A stretch of 64,000 nucleotides of DNA from Myxococcales bacterium (GTDB taxonomy: Bacteria > Myxococcota > UBA727 > JABDBI01), in contig CP060221.1 in the NCBI GenBank assembly GCA_023898405.1, positions 1,379,501 through 1,443,500 on the forward strand, written 5' to 3'. How positions within the stretch are numbered: position 1 is the stretch's first letter; every line of letters begins with the position of its first letter. Made by a program: the position numbers and the translations under genes. The notes under the pieces are model-generated. The model was given only the letters and a program-made list of their open reading frames with translations, had not been told where the DNA came from and made no database searches. Below, piece by piece: positions 56,601-64,000 of this stretch.

Positions 56601-57669
56601 CGGCAGAGAGCATACGATTTACGCTCGCTGATTTCTGTTCTTTAAATTTATTGAGTTCTAGTCGGGCTTCATTAGTAAGGTTTCTTAGAATGCTGACTTG
56701 ACTATCAGTTAAATCCTGCCGTTCATTTTTTACTAATTCATCAGCCATTCTTAGAATGTCGTCTAAGTATATTTTTTCTCTTTCATCCTCTACTCCATTG
56801 TCTTCTTTTTTCCAGGCTTCTACTCCAGCGGCAGCAGCTTGAACCGCCCAAATTTTACCAAGCTCATAAACTTGCCCCCACAAATTCCAAGTGTTGGGAT
56901 CCAAGAGGTCAGCATCTTTTTTTGACTCAATAAAGGTTTCGACCGCAGGTTTAAAGGTTCCAACTAGAGCCTTGCTGTATCCCCACAAGGTTGTCAGATA
57001 GCTTTCTCCTGATGATTGATCTTGTTGAGCCTTTTCAAGAACTTTTGGTGAGGGCTCAGGCACTATTGGTTCTGAACTTGCTTGATACCACCATGAGCGT
57101 AGAGGCGAAATAGCTTGCGATTGAACAGATATATCTTGGCCTTGATCTGACCTGCTAAACCAAGAACCTAAGTAGGAACGAGAGACTTTTGGCGAATTTG
57201 ACAATGGTTTTTCAACCATTATCAAATCATTTATCTCTTCAGCTTCAGTGCTGCATATAATTTTTTTTATAAAAATTTCTTCTTCATCTATTTCCCAATC
57301 CAATTGGTAATCTGATGAGTTTCTGTATTGAGATTCAAAATGAATTAGTTCCGAATTTCTTTTGGCTACAGTCATGCACGGTATTTTTTCATGACAATAA
57401 AATCGTTTACAGAAGGAATGCCCTTTTTGCACAACTAATTCTTCCAATATTTTTTGTGCGCTTGTGTCTTGTGAGAATTCGATCCCCGTAAAAACAAATT
57501 CAAATCCAAATAAATCTTTTTCAACAAGTTTTCTTATTTTTACTTTAGCTTCATTAATGGAAAATAAACGAATGCCACCGTTAAATAATGGAATTTCATG
57601 CTGATAGTTTTGAGAATATAAAATGCTTCCAAAGCCGATAGCGAGTAATAAACTTATAAGTTTTAACAT
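53632..57669 (-). CDS. Large AAA+ ATPase with an N-terminal export signal
   Basis: 1345 residues. N-terminus MLKLISLLLAIGFGSILYSQ looks like a signal peptide. Region to about residue 430 is helical and unassigned. First AAA+ module about 430-720: Walker A EPGNGKTSG near 515-522, Walker B VVLLDDFDRV near 583, sensor-1-type FFITANSLP. A second AAA-like module (about 900-1200) keeps VLVLFDRT near 1057 and SSLVIGMNTNNL but has FLRQDSATD where Walker A should be, so it is probably inactive. The C-terminus (about 1290-1340) is an R[IL]AEE[KQ] repeat helix. An exported ATPase is odd; host-cytosol action or inner-membrane anchoring are alternatives. Confidence 0.7.
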   Translation of the reverse strand: MLKLISLLLAIGFGSILYSQNYQHEIPLFNGGIRLFSINEAKVKIRKLVEKDLFGFEFVFTGIEFSQDTSAQKILEELVVQKGHSFCKRFYCHEKIPCMTVAKRNSELIHFESQYRNSSDYQLDWEIDEEEIFIKKIICSTEAEEINDLIMVEKPLSNSPKVSRSYLGSWFSRSDQGQDISVQSQAISPLRSWWYQASSEPIVPEPSPKVLEKAQQDQSSGESYLTTLWGYSKALVGTFKPAVETFIESKKDADLLDPNTWNLWGQVYELGKIWAVQAAAAGVEAWKKEDNGVEDEREKIYLDDILRMADELVKNERQDLTDSQVSILRNLTNEARLELNKFKEQKSASVNRMLSAVSQAMPNTQSEEKIQEKSPKEQNHAGYSPDPLFAPNVTNYPRHISVSSLKQKFAPPAKSKLTIRQATASTEQLKAAGRPTLLDLKDEIFLNMRFDYLRQILEFPFHKWPIQKEAMRQRREIIEKRGSSEYENKLWALAQNVMDDSNAKESKRTLKYFYAEPGNGKTSGIEEMFTGWLDLPLCKINYSEVSSRNMEKFPAVTGYIRHRIIDCLKTVFMEKSSGVKIRNGVVLLDDFDRVLQGELAANSMEKVKDRENFFLLLKDLGDPSQKTIDAKLEFELRKDLQKVLEFPVRISDLYFFITANSLPVEFEKDSKKSEMINTLLSRIEIYQVPYADRKQRLTMLLEAWKPVEEELNSEAKGVFLINHELCEQSIMAIVEKDGEALDKMNGKMGVRGLIEFFKRFKGTIQTRKLHPDICKLEGNYPSDSPFNIILEAKSIGEYQKEQTTNLRQDAFNNEVGEFLREMEEEISKISESDTALLELQTLKDNTKAIELREQSLAQIQEMITALNPPTPIIMDGDEKQRISKAISEQLYYLGEHNLQNIFDIANAVLKNLTFGGNENYQTPLIFLRQDSATDLGIISNLAEILNIPYCKIDGNIESLAVKTPLIWKKYQTEKKEGTVYLRTSNSNNNIPAAWDEVKKIYTAHHSNKIYIATTPYSGTTYYSLETNDFELSRVTSTDSKWIDLCARQLKKDQLKNLSQVLVLFDRTKMNSFNEELAEAFMESLEGLTRRESGQKIDMRKSSLVIGMNTNNLTDFQMTKIDKYGQEEKSVNINIHPLNTHDRLLFAEAYLKIKLQKRIQELNLRSAPELNLSDRVALQFISYLDLSSYWQTQEKQQKNIVIDPLREMLNHLSSKIIARTTAFLSLEKELKNYTHLFNEYLEKWKIYYNKGHAYSTDAPQAYESYQQKDLEADNWQEVILSWIEKDKEIYFEQKRREEEEKRIAEEKRLAEEQRIAEEKRLAEEQRIAEEKRLAEEEKNKEESNEE
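53665..53772 (-). repeat. Three 36-bp tandem repeats in the AAA+ gene 3' end
   Basis: Three copies at 53665-53700, 53701-53736 and 53737-53772, differing by only a few bases. Each encodes two hexapeptides of the type R-I/L-A-E-E-K/Q. The charge pattern predicts a long single alpha helix. Frame is kept, so copy number could vary between strains. Confidence 0.85.
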
Positions 57670-57973
57670 GTCTGTATGGCCTCTTAATATAGATTTTAAA
57701 AATCCAAATATCGAGCGACAAGTTCTAAGGAATGGATTGGAACGCTGTTACTGCAAATGGGATCGATATTTTCCCTGCTAACAAGTGTGCCTTGAATAAT
57801 TTTCCCAAGATAGTAATTTTTCTAATATTTTTTGCGTTTCTTTGGGTTCATTAACGTAGAAAAGATGGCGATAGAGATTGTGTATAGCGGTAGTGAAAAA
57901 TTTTTATCCCAGCGATAAAAAGCAAAATTTATTATCACTATCCGCTATTTTTATGGAATAGAAGTTGAGTAAA
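57670..57973. other. Intergenic region between the AAA+ gene and the alkB-like gene
   Basis: 304 bases. Holds the promoter side of the minus-strand AAA+ gene and, near its right end, a long hairpin (57885-57947). No open frame of note. I see no clear -10/-35 pair. Confidence 0.4.
57885..57947. repeat. 63-base imperfect hairpin
   Basis: Outer arms TAGCGGTAGTGA (57885-57896) and TCACTATCCGCTA (57935-57947) pair with one bulge; inner arms TTTTTATC (57901-57908) and GATAAAAA (57914-57921) pair perfectly around CCAGC. On the minus strand the inner stem is followed by TTTTT, so it can end the alkB-like transcript. The outer arms make it longer than a simple terminator. Confidence 0.6.
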
Positions 57974-59104
57974 TCAGATGCACTTTTTGGTTGATCGTAC
58001 ATAAGATGTGGCTAAAGGGTCCATGATCCTTTTCCACAATGGTGGAATGAGGGCTATAAGAATCATAGTGGCATATCCAAAAGGAAGTTGAGGGCTATCA
58101 TCGAAATGGCGTAAGACCTGATAACGACGCTTTGGGTAGGCATGATGATCGGAGTGGCGTTGAAGTTGAAAGAGTAAAAGATTGGTGAATAAAAAACTTG
58201 AATTCCAAGAGTGGCGATGGCTTACCGGTTCATATTTACCATTTTTTAGAAGTTTTCTTTCCAGACCATAGTGTTCAACATAATTGATTATTTCAAGAAA
58301 TATGATTGCGCATAGACTTTGTCCTAGAAAAAATAGTACTCCCATTGTTCCAAAAAAAATTCCCGTACATACAATCCAAAAAATGCTCAACAAACTCCAC
58401 CAAATCAGTTCATTTTGCCAATGCCAAGCACTGCGTCCTTTTTTATTGAGCCATTTTTTCTCCAGCGTGAATCCTGCAAGTGTGTTGTGTTTTAAAGCCT
58501 GAGCCAAGAATGAATAAAGTGATTGGTGTAAGCGAGCAGAAGAGTGATCGTTTGGAGTTGAAACATGTACATGATGTCCTCTAATATGTTCGACTTTAAA
58601 GGTGGCAAAACATACCAGGCTCAAAAGAAGGCCTGAAAAAAATGGTTCTATTTTATTGGTTTTATGCATCAATTCATGAGCGACATTGATGGTAAAAACG
58701 CTAGCGAATACTCCCATAGAAAGAAGCCAACCCAACTGGCCAAAAAAATTCAAATTTACTTTGGTAAAAGTATAAAGAGCCAAAACAAGCAAGCTCGCAT
58801 AAAAAGGGAAACTCAGCCATGTGAGTATGCGATAGTAATATTCTTTCTCAATATTTGGGACGTCTCTGAGTTCATCTGGATTATAGGTATCCTGCCCGAA
58901 TTGTAAGTCGAGAATAGGCACAATGACAAACACAAAAAATAAAGGAAAATAGCTGCTAAGATTTGGATAATCTGTGCTGTGCATCAACCACATGGTTAAT
59001 AATGGCACGAGAGCCAGGAGAGGAACGCATAGATATCCATATTTCTTTACAATGAAAATTTTAGCCAATCTTTGGTTTTGCTCAATGATCAATGTCTTTG
59101 ACAT
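57974..59104 (-). CDS. alkB: AlkB-type membrane non-heme di-iron hydroxylase
   Basis: 376 residues, about six membrane helices. Histidine boxes of alkane 1-monooxygenase: HELMHK, EHIRGHHVHVSTPND, NYVEHYGLERK and LQRHSDHHAYPKRRYQ. The order and spacing fit AlkB rather than fatty acid desaturases. It would hydroxylate a terminal methyl group of an alkane or acyl chain; rubredoxin partners are not encoded nearby. Transcribed alone on the minus strand. Confidence 0.85.
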   Translation of the reverse strand: MSKTLIIEQNQRLAKIFIVKKYGYLCVPLLALVPLLTMWLMHSTDYPNLSSYFPLFFVFVIVPILDLQFGQDTYNPDELRDVPNIEKEYYYRILTWLSFPFYASLLVLALYTFTKVNLNFFGQLGWLLSMGVFASVFTINVAHELMHKTNKIEPFFSGLLLSLVCFATFKVEHIRGHHVHVSTPNDHSSARLHQSLYSFLAQALKHNTLAGFTLEKKWLNKKGRSAWHWQNELIWWSLLSIFWIVCTGIFFGTMGVLFFLGQSLCAIIFLEIINYVEHYGLERKLLKNGKYEPVSHRHSWNSSFLFTNLLLFQLQRHSDHHAYPKRRYQVLRHFDDSPQLPFGYATMILIALIPPLWKRIMDPLATSYVRSTKKCI

Positions 59105-59360
59105 ATCGAATCTCCATTAGGACGTGCCCGTCATTTTAGTCAATTTTCCTTTGAGACATGAAAAAAATTTGCTGTGCAACAAATTAAATCTCTTGATGAG
59201 CTGATTTTAATCCTAGTGGATAAAACATGTAGTATTAGGAAAAATTTATTAGTTTAAAAATTTTGAAGCTAAAAAATGCAAAAAAATATTAAAAAGCACC
59301 CCTAAAAATATCCAACCGAAAAATAATTCGAACCATAGAAATATGGTGTGGGTAATTATT

Positions 59361-62300
59361 ATGAATACAGAAAAAAAATTTTTTATTGGAAAAAATTCTG
59401 AATTATTTTTTATTTCAATTTTTATTATCTGCACGATGTTTTCTAGCTCTTTGATATCAACATTACCAATGGTCAATGAGCTAGAAGGGCTTGGGCACTT
59501 AGACCATGATTATTCACAACGCTCGGACAATAGGAAACATCATCGTACTTTGCATGAGCAGGATAAAAAAGCTTATGGCGATGAATTAAAGCGTGCAAAA
59601 AAAATTTTTACCAAACTTGATAAGCTCTACAAAAAAACAAAGGTTAAAATCCAAAAAATAAATGACAAACATGAGCTTGGACCAGAATTGGTGAGCAATC
59701 TTTACTTGTTTTTGAGCGGTACAAGTGATGTTGATACGATTAAAGAAATTATTAAAAAAGATTGTAAAATAAATTTAAAAAACAAAGAGATTAAAAGAAT
59801 CACCAGTATCAATAATATAAATTTAGTAAACGCTCTTAGAGAGCTTTATAAAATGAAAATTATTGATGAGGTGAAGCTTTATGAATTAATTTTAAGTACA
59901 GCTCCCATGACATGGCCAGAGATTTTAAAATTATTTGATTTGGGGGCTTCGAAAACCCAGAGTGGATTTTTAGTTCAGTTAAAGACTGGAGAAAAATTTG
60001 GTGATCCGATAGAACTTTTTGAAGAATTTCATACAATCGCCAATGAAATTACTATTGTTGATAGTGAGAGAGAAAATAATTCTGAAAGTCTTTTGTTTCA
60101 TTCGCTTTCCCCAGATACTGAAAGAAGTTTACGTGACTTGAGTCCTAGGGCTTTGGATATAGTTTCAGATGCGCGAGTCATTAGCGAGATTAGAAGACAC
60201 TTTGTATTTTTGTCGAGCTTAAATGTTCCCATAAGTTTTCGACCAGGCACGACAGATTTCCGTCTCAATGCTCTCACTACATCTGCTCCAGTGGTAAATC
60301 CTGTCAATTCAAATGCTATTGTTTGGGCTTCATTGAGAAATCTTAATGCTGTGTTTTCTTCTAATCATTATTTTGCCAATCACAATACATCATTAACCAA
60401 TTCCGTCATGATTGCGCCTTTTGCTGCAACCTATTGGGGATCATATAATTGGACAGCAGGTGGAGTTGGCTGGTGGCTCAGTTATACAACTCGTTATCTC
60501 GGTGCAGGAGCAAGCTATACCGCTAATTTTTCCAATGGGACTTTTTGGTCGCACGGCGCGCCTACCTATTTGATGATAGGAGGCATGATCTCAGGGTGGA
60601 GAAATAATTTATCTGCAGGTATTTCACTCATGACGATGATGAGTAGCACGATAGGTGCAGGAGCAAGTATCTGGGGAACTCTCACACGTGATCATGATGT
60701 TAATTATCAGGGGATATATCCGCTCGACGGGCGCTTTGCTGAAATTAGAGGAAAACACAAAATTGAAATTGATGATCGAAAGGGTGTCTCTGGAAAAGTT
60801 GCTGTTGCTGTAAATTTTTCGAATCTTAAAGTTCCAATTTTAGTAGCTTTTAGGGCAGGGCCGGAGTTTACTTCACGAAGAATTTATAGAACGCATGTCG
60901 ATCTTCCTGATGCTCAGCGAATGCTTACGGAATCGGAAATTCCTGGAGTGCTGTTTCTTTTGGGAAAACAAATTAAAGAAAGTAAAATACCTAAATTTGA
61001 CGATCCGCGAAATTTAAACGTCGGAGATGAGTTTATTGAGACAAAGACTGGGAAATTATCAGGTGCATTTGTGGCGGGTTTGCAGTCACAGATCCCGATA
61101 GGGGCTGTTCGTTTTGGGGCAACGATCGATCTTACAGCTGAATTTGAGTTAGCCTTAAGGCGATTGCCCGCAAATAAATTTGAAGTGAGTATAAAACCTA
61201 AGCGTATCTATGAAATAGGTATTATCAGCAGCGCTCTTAATACCTTGGGAGTGGGATACATCGATTCGATGTCAATTTACAAAAAGCAGAGTTTTATCTT
61301 TGATTTTGATAATCCTGATTCGGTTGTTGCCTATTATGATCTTGTCGAAAATGGGCGTTTGCCATCTCCTCATGAAATTCAAATTTACTCGGAAAACAGA
61401 GGACCAGAATATCTTTTGAGTGAATTTAGATATCAAAATGAACAGCTGAAAAATCGAGGTGTGGCACTTAGTTTTGTTGAACATGTAGAGGTATCCTCAC
61501 AAAAATTATCTGCTGGTTTTAATTCACGCTTACTCAAAGGAGTAATGGAGGCTGTTTCTATTGCACATAAGAAACTTAGGCCGACTCACGATAGGTTGAA
61601 TCTACAATTTGCAGGCATTGATTGGCAGTATATGCAAGCGGATGCAGCAAGCACATCAAGCGATGGTATCATTGCAATAAGCAATTTTACCTCTGCCTTT
61701 AGAAAAAGCGTTGGTCAAGGTTTTAGCGGAAGGTTCAATAGGGATCTCTATCTTTCACATCGAAGAATTTATACTATCGATGATTCAAAAATGAATTTCA
61801 GTGTAAATAAATGGCAGTTTGATAGTTTGCTGATTCATGGGCAATTTGAGGATAATCTTATTACTGACGATCAAGAGAATGATATCGTACGCGAAATTAA
61901 CGATCTTTTTGGTACCGCTATAGGCTCTTTTGAGGCAAAGGATTCACGACAAATTCGCAAAGTTAATATTGAACGTGAACTTAGTGTCGCTCACTTAGAG
62001 CTTTTATCTCAAGATGAATGCAGGGAAAGAATTTATGTTGCAAGCCAAGTAAGCGGTATCCCTCAAATAGAAATTTATTATTTGTTAGAGACTATTCGAG
62101 GAAAGCACCCAGATAAACAAGCTTTGATACTTAAGCAATTTATACAAGTGCAGTCTGGGTTGAATGGCTTTGCTGCAATCCATCAGCTTTTAGGAGCAAA
62201 GCCAGAAGATCTCGTTATTCGCGCAGAAAGTGGATATGCAAATACGATCGATCAAGCCAAAAAATTTATTATCACTCATACCAAAGAGTATAACGAAGAA

Positions 62301-63068
62301 AATGAGCCCATTGCTTTACTCAACCCTATGAAGAGTGCTCATACCTTGAGACAATGGAAAAACAAAAGGGCTACTAAAAAATTCTATGATCAGTCAAGAA
62401 ATAATTTGCGGAATATCGATCAGCAATTGCGTCTGCTTTATGACGATAAATATCTTTTGGATGAGAATAGCGATTTGGTGCATATCTACGGAAAAGAAAG
62501 AGTAGACAAAATAATCGAAAAGGGATTTCGGCAGGATAAAAGTGAAACAAAATTATTGCTCGTTTCTGCCAGAAAAACGATCAAAAATATGCTTGATTTA
62601 GAAAATCAAGGCTACTCTGAGCAAGAACGTAAATCGATCTATAAAATGGCTGGCAGGAGACATCTATCGCTTGAAGCGTTGGTCGATAAACTAATGCTCA
62701 AGTATGAAAATATGAGTTTAGCTGAAGAGAAAAAAAATAAAAGAATAAAAAAACGCTTTGAAAAATCAATCGATCTTATCGAAAAAATTAATGATCGAAT
62801 TAATCGAGTGAGCGAAGATCACGTGATGATTGCTATGGATAAAGATTATGTAGAAAATTTTATTGATCAGCTTAAAAATATGAAGAAAAAACTCATCTCT
62901 ATTATTGATCTTAGAGGGTTTGAACATCAAGTTGTTGTTGGTATTAAAAGTGTACTTGATAAGGAAGTTTATGAGCATTACGAAACAATAATTCTGCTTT
63001 ATGAAATAGATAATATAAACGAAGTTCTACCAGCGGGTGAATTGAAAGATAATGAGGTTGCTCTATGA
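59361..63068 (+). CDS. Large exported protein of unknown function
   Basis: 1235 residues from the ATG at 59361; an in-frame ATG at 59343 is the alternative, neither with a strong ribosome site. A hydrophobic signal or anchor lies at about residues 15-36 (SELFFISIFIICTMFSSSLI). Next comes a charged helical region, then a Gly/Ser/Trp/Tyr-rich central part (about 330-430: WGSYNWTAGGVGWWLSYTTR, YLGAGASYTANFSNGTFWSH) and beta-rich strands to about 670 (VRFGATIDLTAEFELALRR). The last 300 residues are Lys/Glu-rich helices. Not recognised. It overlaps the next exported gene by 4 bases (ATGA). Confidence 0.65.
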   Translation: MNTEKKFFIGKNSELFFISIFIICTMFSSSLISTLPMVNELEGLGHLDHDYSQRSDNRKHHRTLHEQDKKAYGDELKRAKKIFTKLDKLYKKTKVKIQKINDKHELGPELVSNLYLFLSGTSDVDTIKEIIKKDCKINLKNKEIKRITSINNINLVNALRELYKMKIIDEVKLYELILSTAPMTWPEILKLFDLGASKTQSGFLVQLKTGEKFGDPIELFEEFHTIANEITIVDSERENNSESLLFHSLSPDTERSLRDLSPRALDIVSDARVISEIRRHFVFLSSLNVPISFRPGTTDFRLNALTTSAPVVNPVNSNAIVWASLRNLNAVFSSNHYFANHNTSLTNSVMIAPFAATYWGSYNWTAGGVGWWLSYTTRYLGAGASYTANFSNGTFWSHGAPTYLMIGGMISGWRNNLSAGISLMTMMSSTIGAGASIWGTLTRDHDVNYQGIYPLDGRFAEIRGKHKIEIDDRKGVSGKVAVAVNFSNLKVPILVAFRAGPEFTSRRIYRTHVDLPDAQRMLTESEIPGVLFLLGKQIKESKIPKFDDPRNLNVGDEFIETKTGKLSGAFVAGLQSQIPIGAVRFGATIDLTAEFELALRRLPANKFEVSIKPKRIYEIGIISSALNTLGVGYIDSMSIYKKQSFIFDFDNPDSVVAYYDLVENGRLPSPHEIQIYSENRGPEYLLSEFRYQNEQLKNRGVALSFVEHVEVSSQKLSAGFNSRLLKGVMEAVSIAHKKLRPTHDRLNLQFAGIDWQYMQADAASTSSDGIIAISNFTSAFRKSVGQGFSGRFNRDLYLSHRRIYTIDDSKMNFSVNKWQFDSLLIHGQFEDNLITDDQENDIVREINDLFGTAIGSFEAKDSRQIRKVNIERELSVAHLELLSQDECRERIYVASQVSGIPQIEIYYLLETIRGKHPDKQALILKQFIQVQSGLNGFAAIHQLLGAKPEDLVIRAESGYANTIDQAKKFIITHTKEYNEENEPIALLNPMKSAHTLRQWKNKRATKKFYDQSRNNLRNIDQQLRLLYDDKYLLDENSDLVHIYGKERVDKIIEKGFRQDKSETKLLLVSARKTIKNMLDLENQGYSEQERKSIYKMAGRRHLSLEALVDKLMLKYENMSLAEEKKNKRIKKRFEKSIDLIEKINDRINRVSEDHVMIAMDKDYVENFIDQLKNMKKKLISIIDLRGFEHQVVVGIKSVLDKEVYEHYETIILLYEIDNINEVLPAGELKDNEVAL

Positions 63069-63580
63069 ATTATCGATTTTTTCTCTTAGCGATATTTATG
63101 TGTGCGAATTGTGTTTTGGCAAAGCATGATCATTTCAGTGAAAAACAAATTGGCGAGTATTATGAGTTTGATATAGAGGGAAATAATTATGACCAAATTA
63201 GAAGGCGTATTAGCTTTCACTCTAAGCAAGTTATTAAAGCTCCATTTAAAGCGACGCGCTTTTGTTTTAGAACTACCAAAGATTTCATCAAGGGCATGGC
63301 CCATGACATAGAACTATTTTTGAGTGATTCGCACAGCATAGATGGTAATCAAAATAATCTCCATCATGCATTGAAAAGCTGGTCAGAAGATTCTGAGATT
63401 GAAGCTTATGTGCTTGATGAACCTCATGTCAGTGGCACAAATTGCATTATAGCTCTACCTCATGCAGCTTTGAAATTATTGAAGAATACCCTGTATGCTG
63501 TTGGCATACGTCTTCCACGAGCAACATGGCGAACCGTCAAGAGTTTTGCTTCTGGGGTATCTGATTGTGCTAGGATTTAG
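63065..63580 (+). CDS. Small exported partner of the large exported protein
   Basis: 171 residues. Signal peptide MNYRFFLLAIFMCANCVLA|K. The mature part is basic and helical, with two similar amphipathic stretches (KQVIKAPFKATRFCFRTTKDF; ALKLLKNTLYAVGIRLPRATWRTVKSF in parts), an internal repeat of the form K-x-P/L-x-x-AT-R/W. Three cysteines remain after cleavage. Its ATG overlaps the upstream stop, so the pair is translationally coupled. No family recognised. Confidence 0.65.
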   Translation: MNYRFFLLAIFMCANCVLAKHDHFSEKQIGEYYEFDIEGNNYDQIRRRISFHSKQVIKAPFKATRFCFRTTKDFIKGMAHDIELFLSDSHSIDGNQNNLHHALKSWSEDSEIEAYVLDEPHVSGTNCIIALPHAALKLLKNTLYAVGIRLPRATWRTVKSFASGVSDCARI

Positions 63581-63621
63581 GTGTCACCTCATACCAGCAT
63601 TGTTAAGCTTGTGGGGAAAAA

Positions 63622-64000
63622 ATGTTGGTCAAGCTTTCACCATATCTTATTGCAATACTTATCGGATTGTTAATTGGAATTGAACGAGAACGCCAATCTA
63701 TCCATGGCACCAAGAGTATGGGTGTTCGGACATTTTTGCTGTTGTCTATTCTTGGAGCTATCGCGGGAGGAATTGATCAGCCTTTGATAGCCTTGGCTTT
63801 AGTTATTTTTTTGGCTGCTGCTGTATTGATCAACTATATGTTGAGCGCTCGTCAACAAAGTGAAAAATCAAGTAGGCCTGCAGGCATTACCACTGAAATT
63901 GCTGCGCTGGCTACATTTTGTTTGGGCTATTTTTCCCACATAGAGCCGATTTTATGTTTGCTTGTAGGCGTAACAATGGTGTTGATTTTACACAACAAAA
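63622..64000 (+). CDS. MgtC/SapB-family membrane protein (partial, runs off the window)
   Basis: Translated by hand from the ATG at 63622 (GGGG a few bases upstream): LSPYLIAILIGLLIGIERER, then GVRTFLLLSILGAIAG and more membrane helices, open to the edge (126 codons). The G-L-x-IG-x-ERER and GxRTFxLxxxLGAxAG motifs mark the MgtC/SapB N-terminal domain. Role is magnesium-linked or unknown. The C-terminus lies outside the window, so a DUF4010-type extension cannot be judged. Confidence 0.85.
   Translation, partial: MLVKLSPYLIAILIGLLIGIERERQSIHGTKSMGVRTFLLLSILGAIAGGIDQPLIALALVIFLAAAVLINYMLSARQQSEKSSRPAGITTEIAALATFCLGYFSHIEPILCLLVGVTMVLILHNK

Overview
The window is AT-rich and gene-dense, from a Gram-negative bacterium. 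It carries a complete type II secretion (T2SS) gene run, part of a type III/flagellar-type export operon, outer-membrane barrels and many genes with signal peptides. The T2SS order gspC-D-E-F-G-H-I-J-K-L-M-N, the PilM-like GspL, an N-type ATPase operon and a TIGR04551-like barrel fit the former deltaproteobacteria (Bdellovibrionota or Myxococcota grade). This is inferred from gene content alone, because no rRNA or tRNA lies in the window. The many exported proteins of unknown function suggest a host-associated or predatory lifestyle (inference).

Layout. 1-4.5 kb (minus): injectisome-like sctN-O-P-Q, a FliO-like gene, and sctR cut by the window edge. 4.7-9.6 kb: phosphohexomutase, outer-membrane barrel, acyl-CoA synthetase, closed by a terminator. 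9.85-23.5 kb: T2SS genes gspC to gspN; the prepilin peptidase gspO is not here. 24-26.7 kb: small exported proteins, including one at 24627-24995 whose mature part reads like the ubiquitin fold, then a HutG-like ureohydrolase and an apparently frameshifted locus. 27.3-33.9 kb (minus): nine-gene N-ATPase operon atpDCQRBEFAG. 34-36.8 kb: glycine betaine ABC importer with a convergent binding-protein gene. 37.2-47.1 kb: ClC channel, beta-CASP nuclease, TrmB-like methyltransferase, EAL protein, double SpoIIAA-like protein, zinc/manganese importer, DUF2058-like protein and an ECF-type sigma factor. 47.3-50.8 kb: outer-membrane barrel, two unknown genes and a phosphopantetheinyl transferase. 50.9-63.6 kb: mostly exported proteins, namely a UshA-like nucleotidase, a Cys-rich protein, a 1345-residue AAA+ protein with an export signal and a 1241-residue protein coupled to a 171-residue partner. 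An AlkB-type hydroxylase sits among them. The window ends inside an MgtC/SapB-family gene.

How it fits together. The T2SS moves folded proteins out of the periplasm, and this window supplies several unassigned signal-peptide proteins that could be its cargo. The most striking is the ubiquitin-like protein about 1.1 kb from the T2SS genes. The N-ATPase beside a betaine importer suggests a sodium/osmotic stress module. All functions are read from motifs and gene order without database searches.
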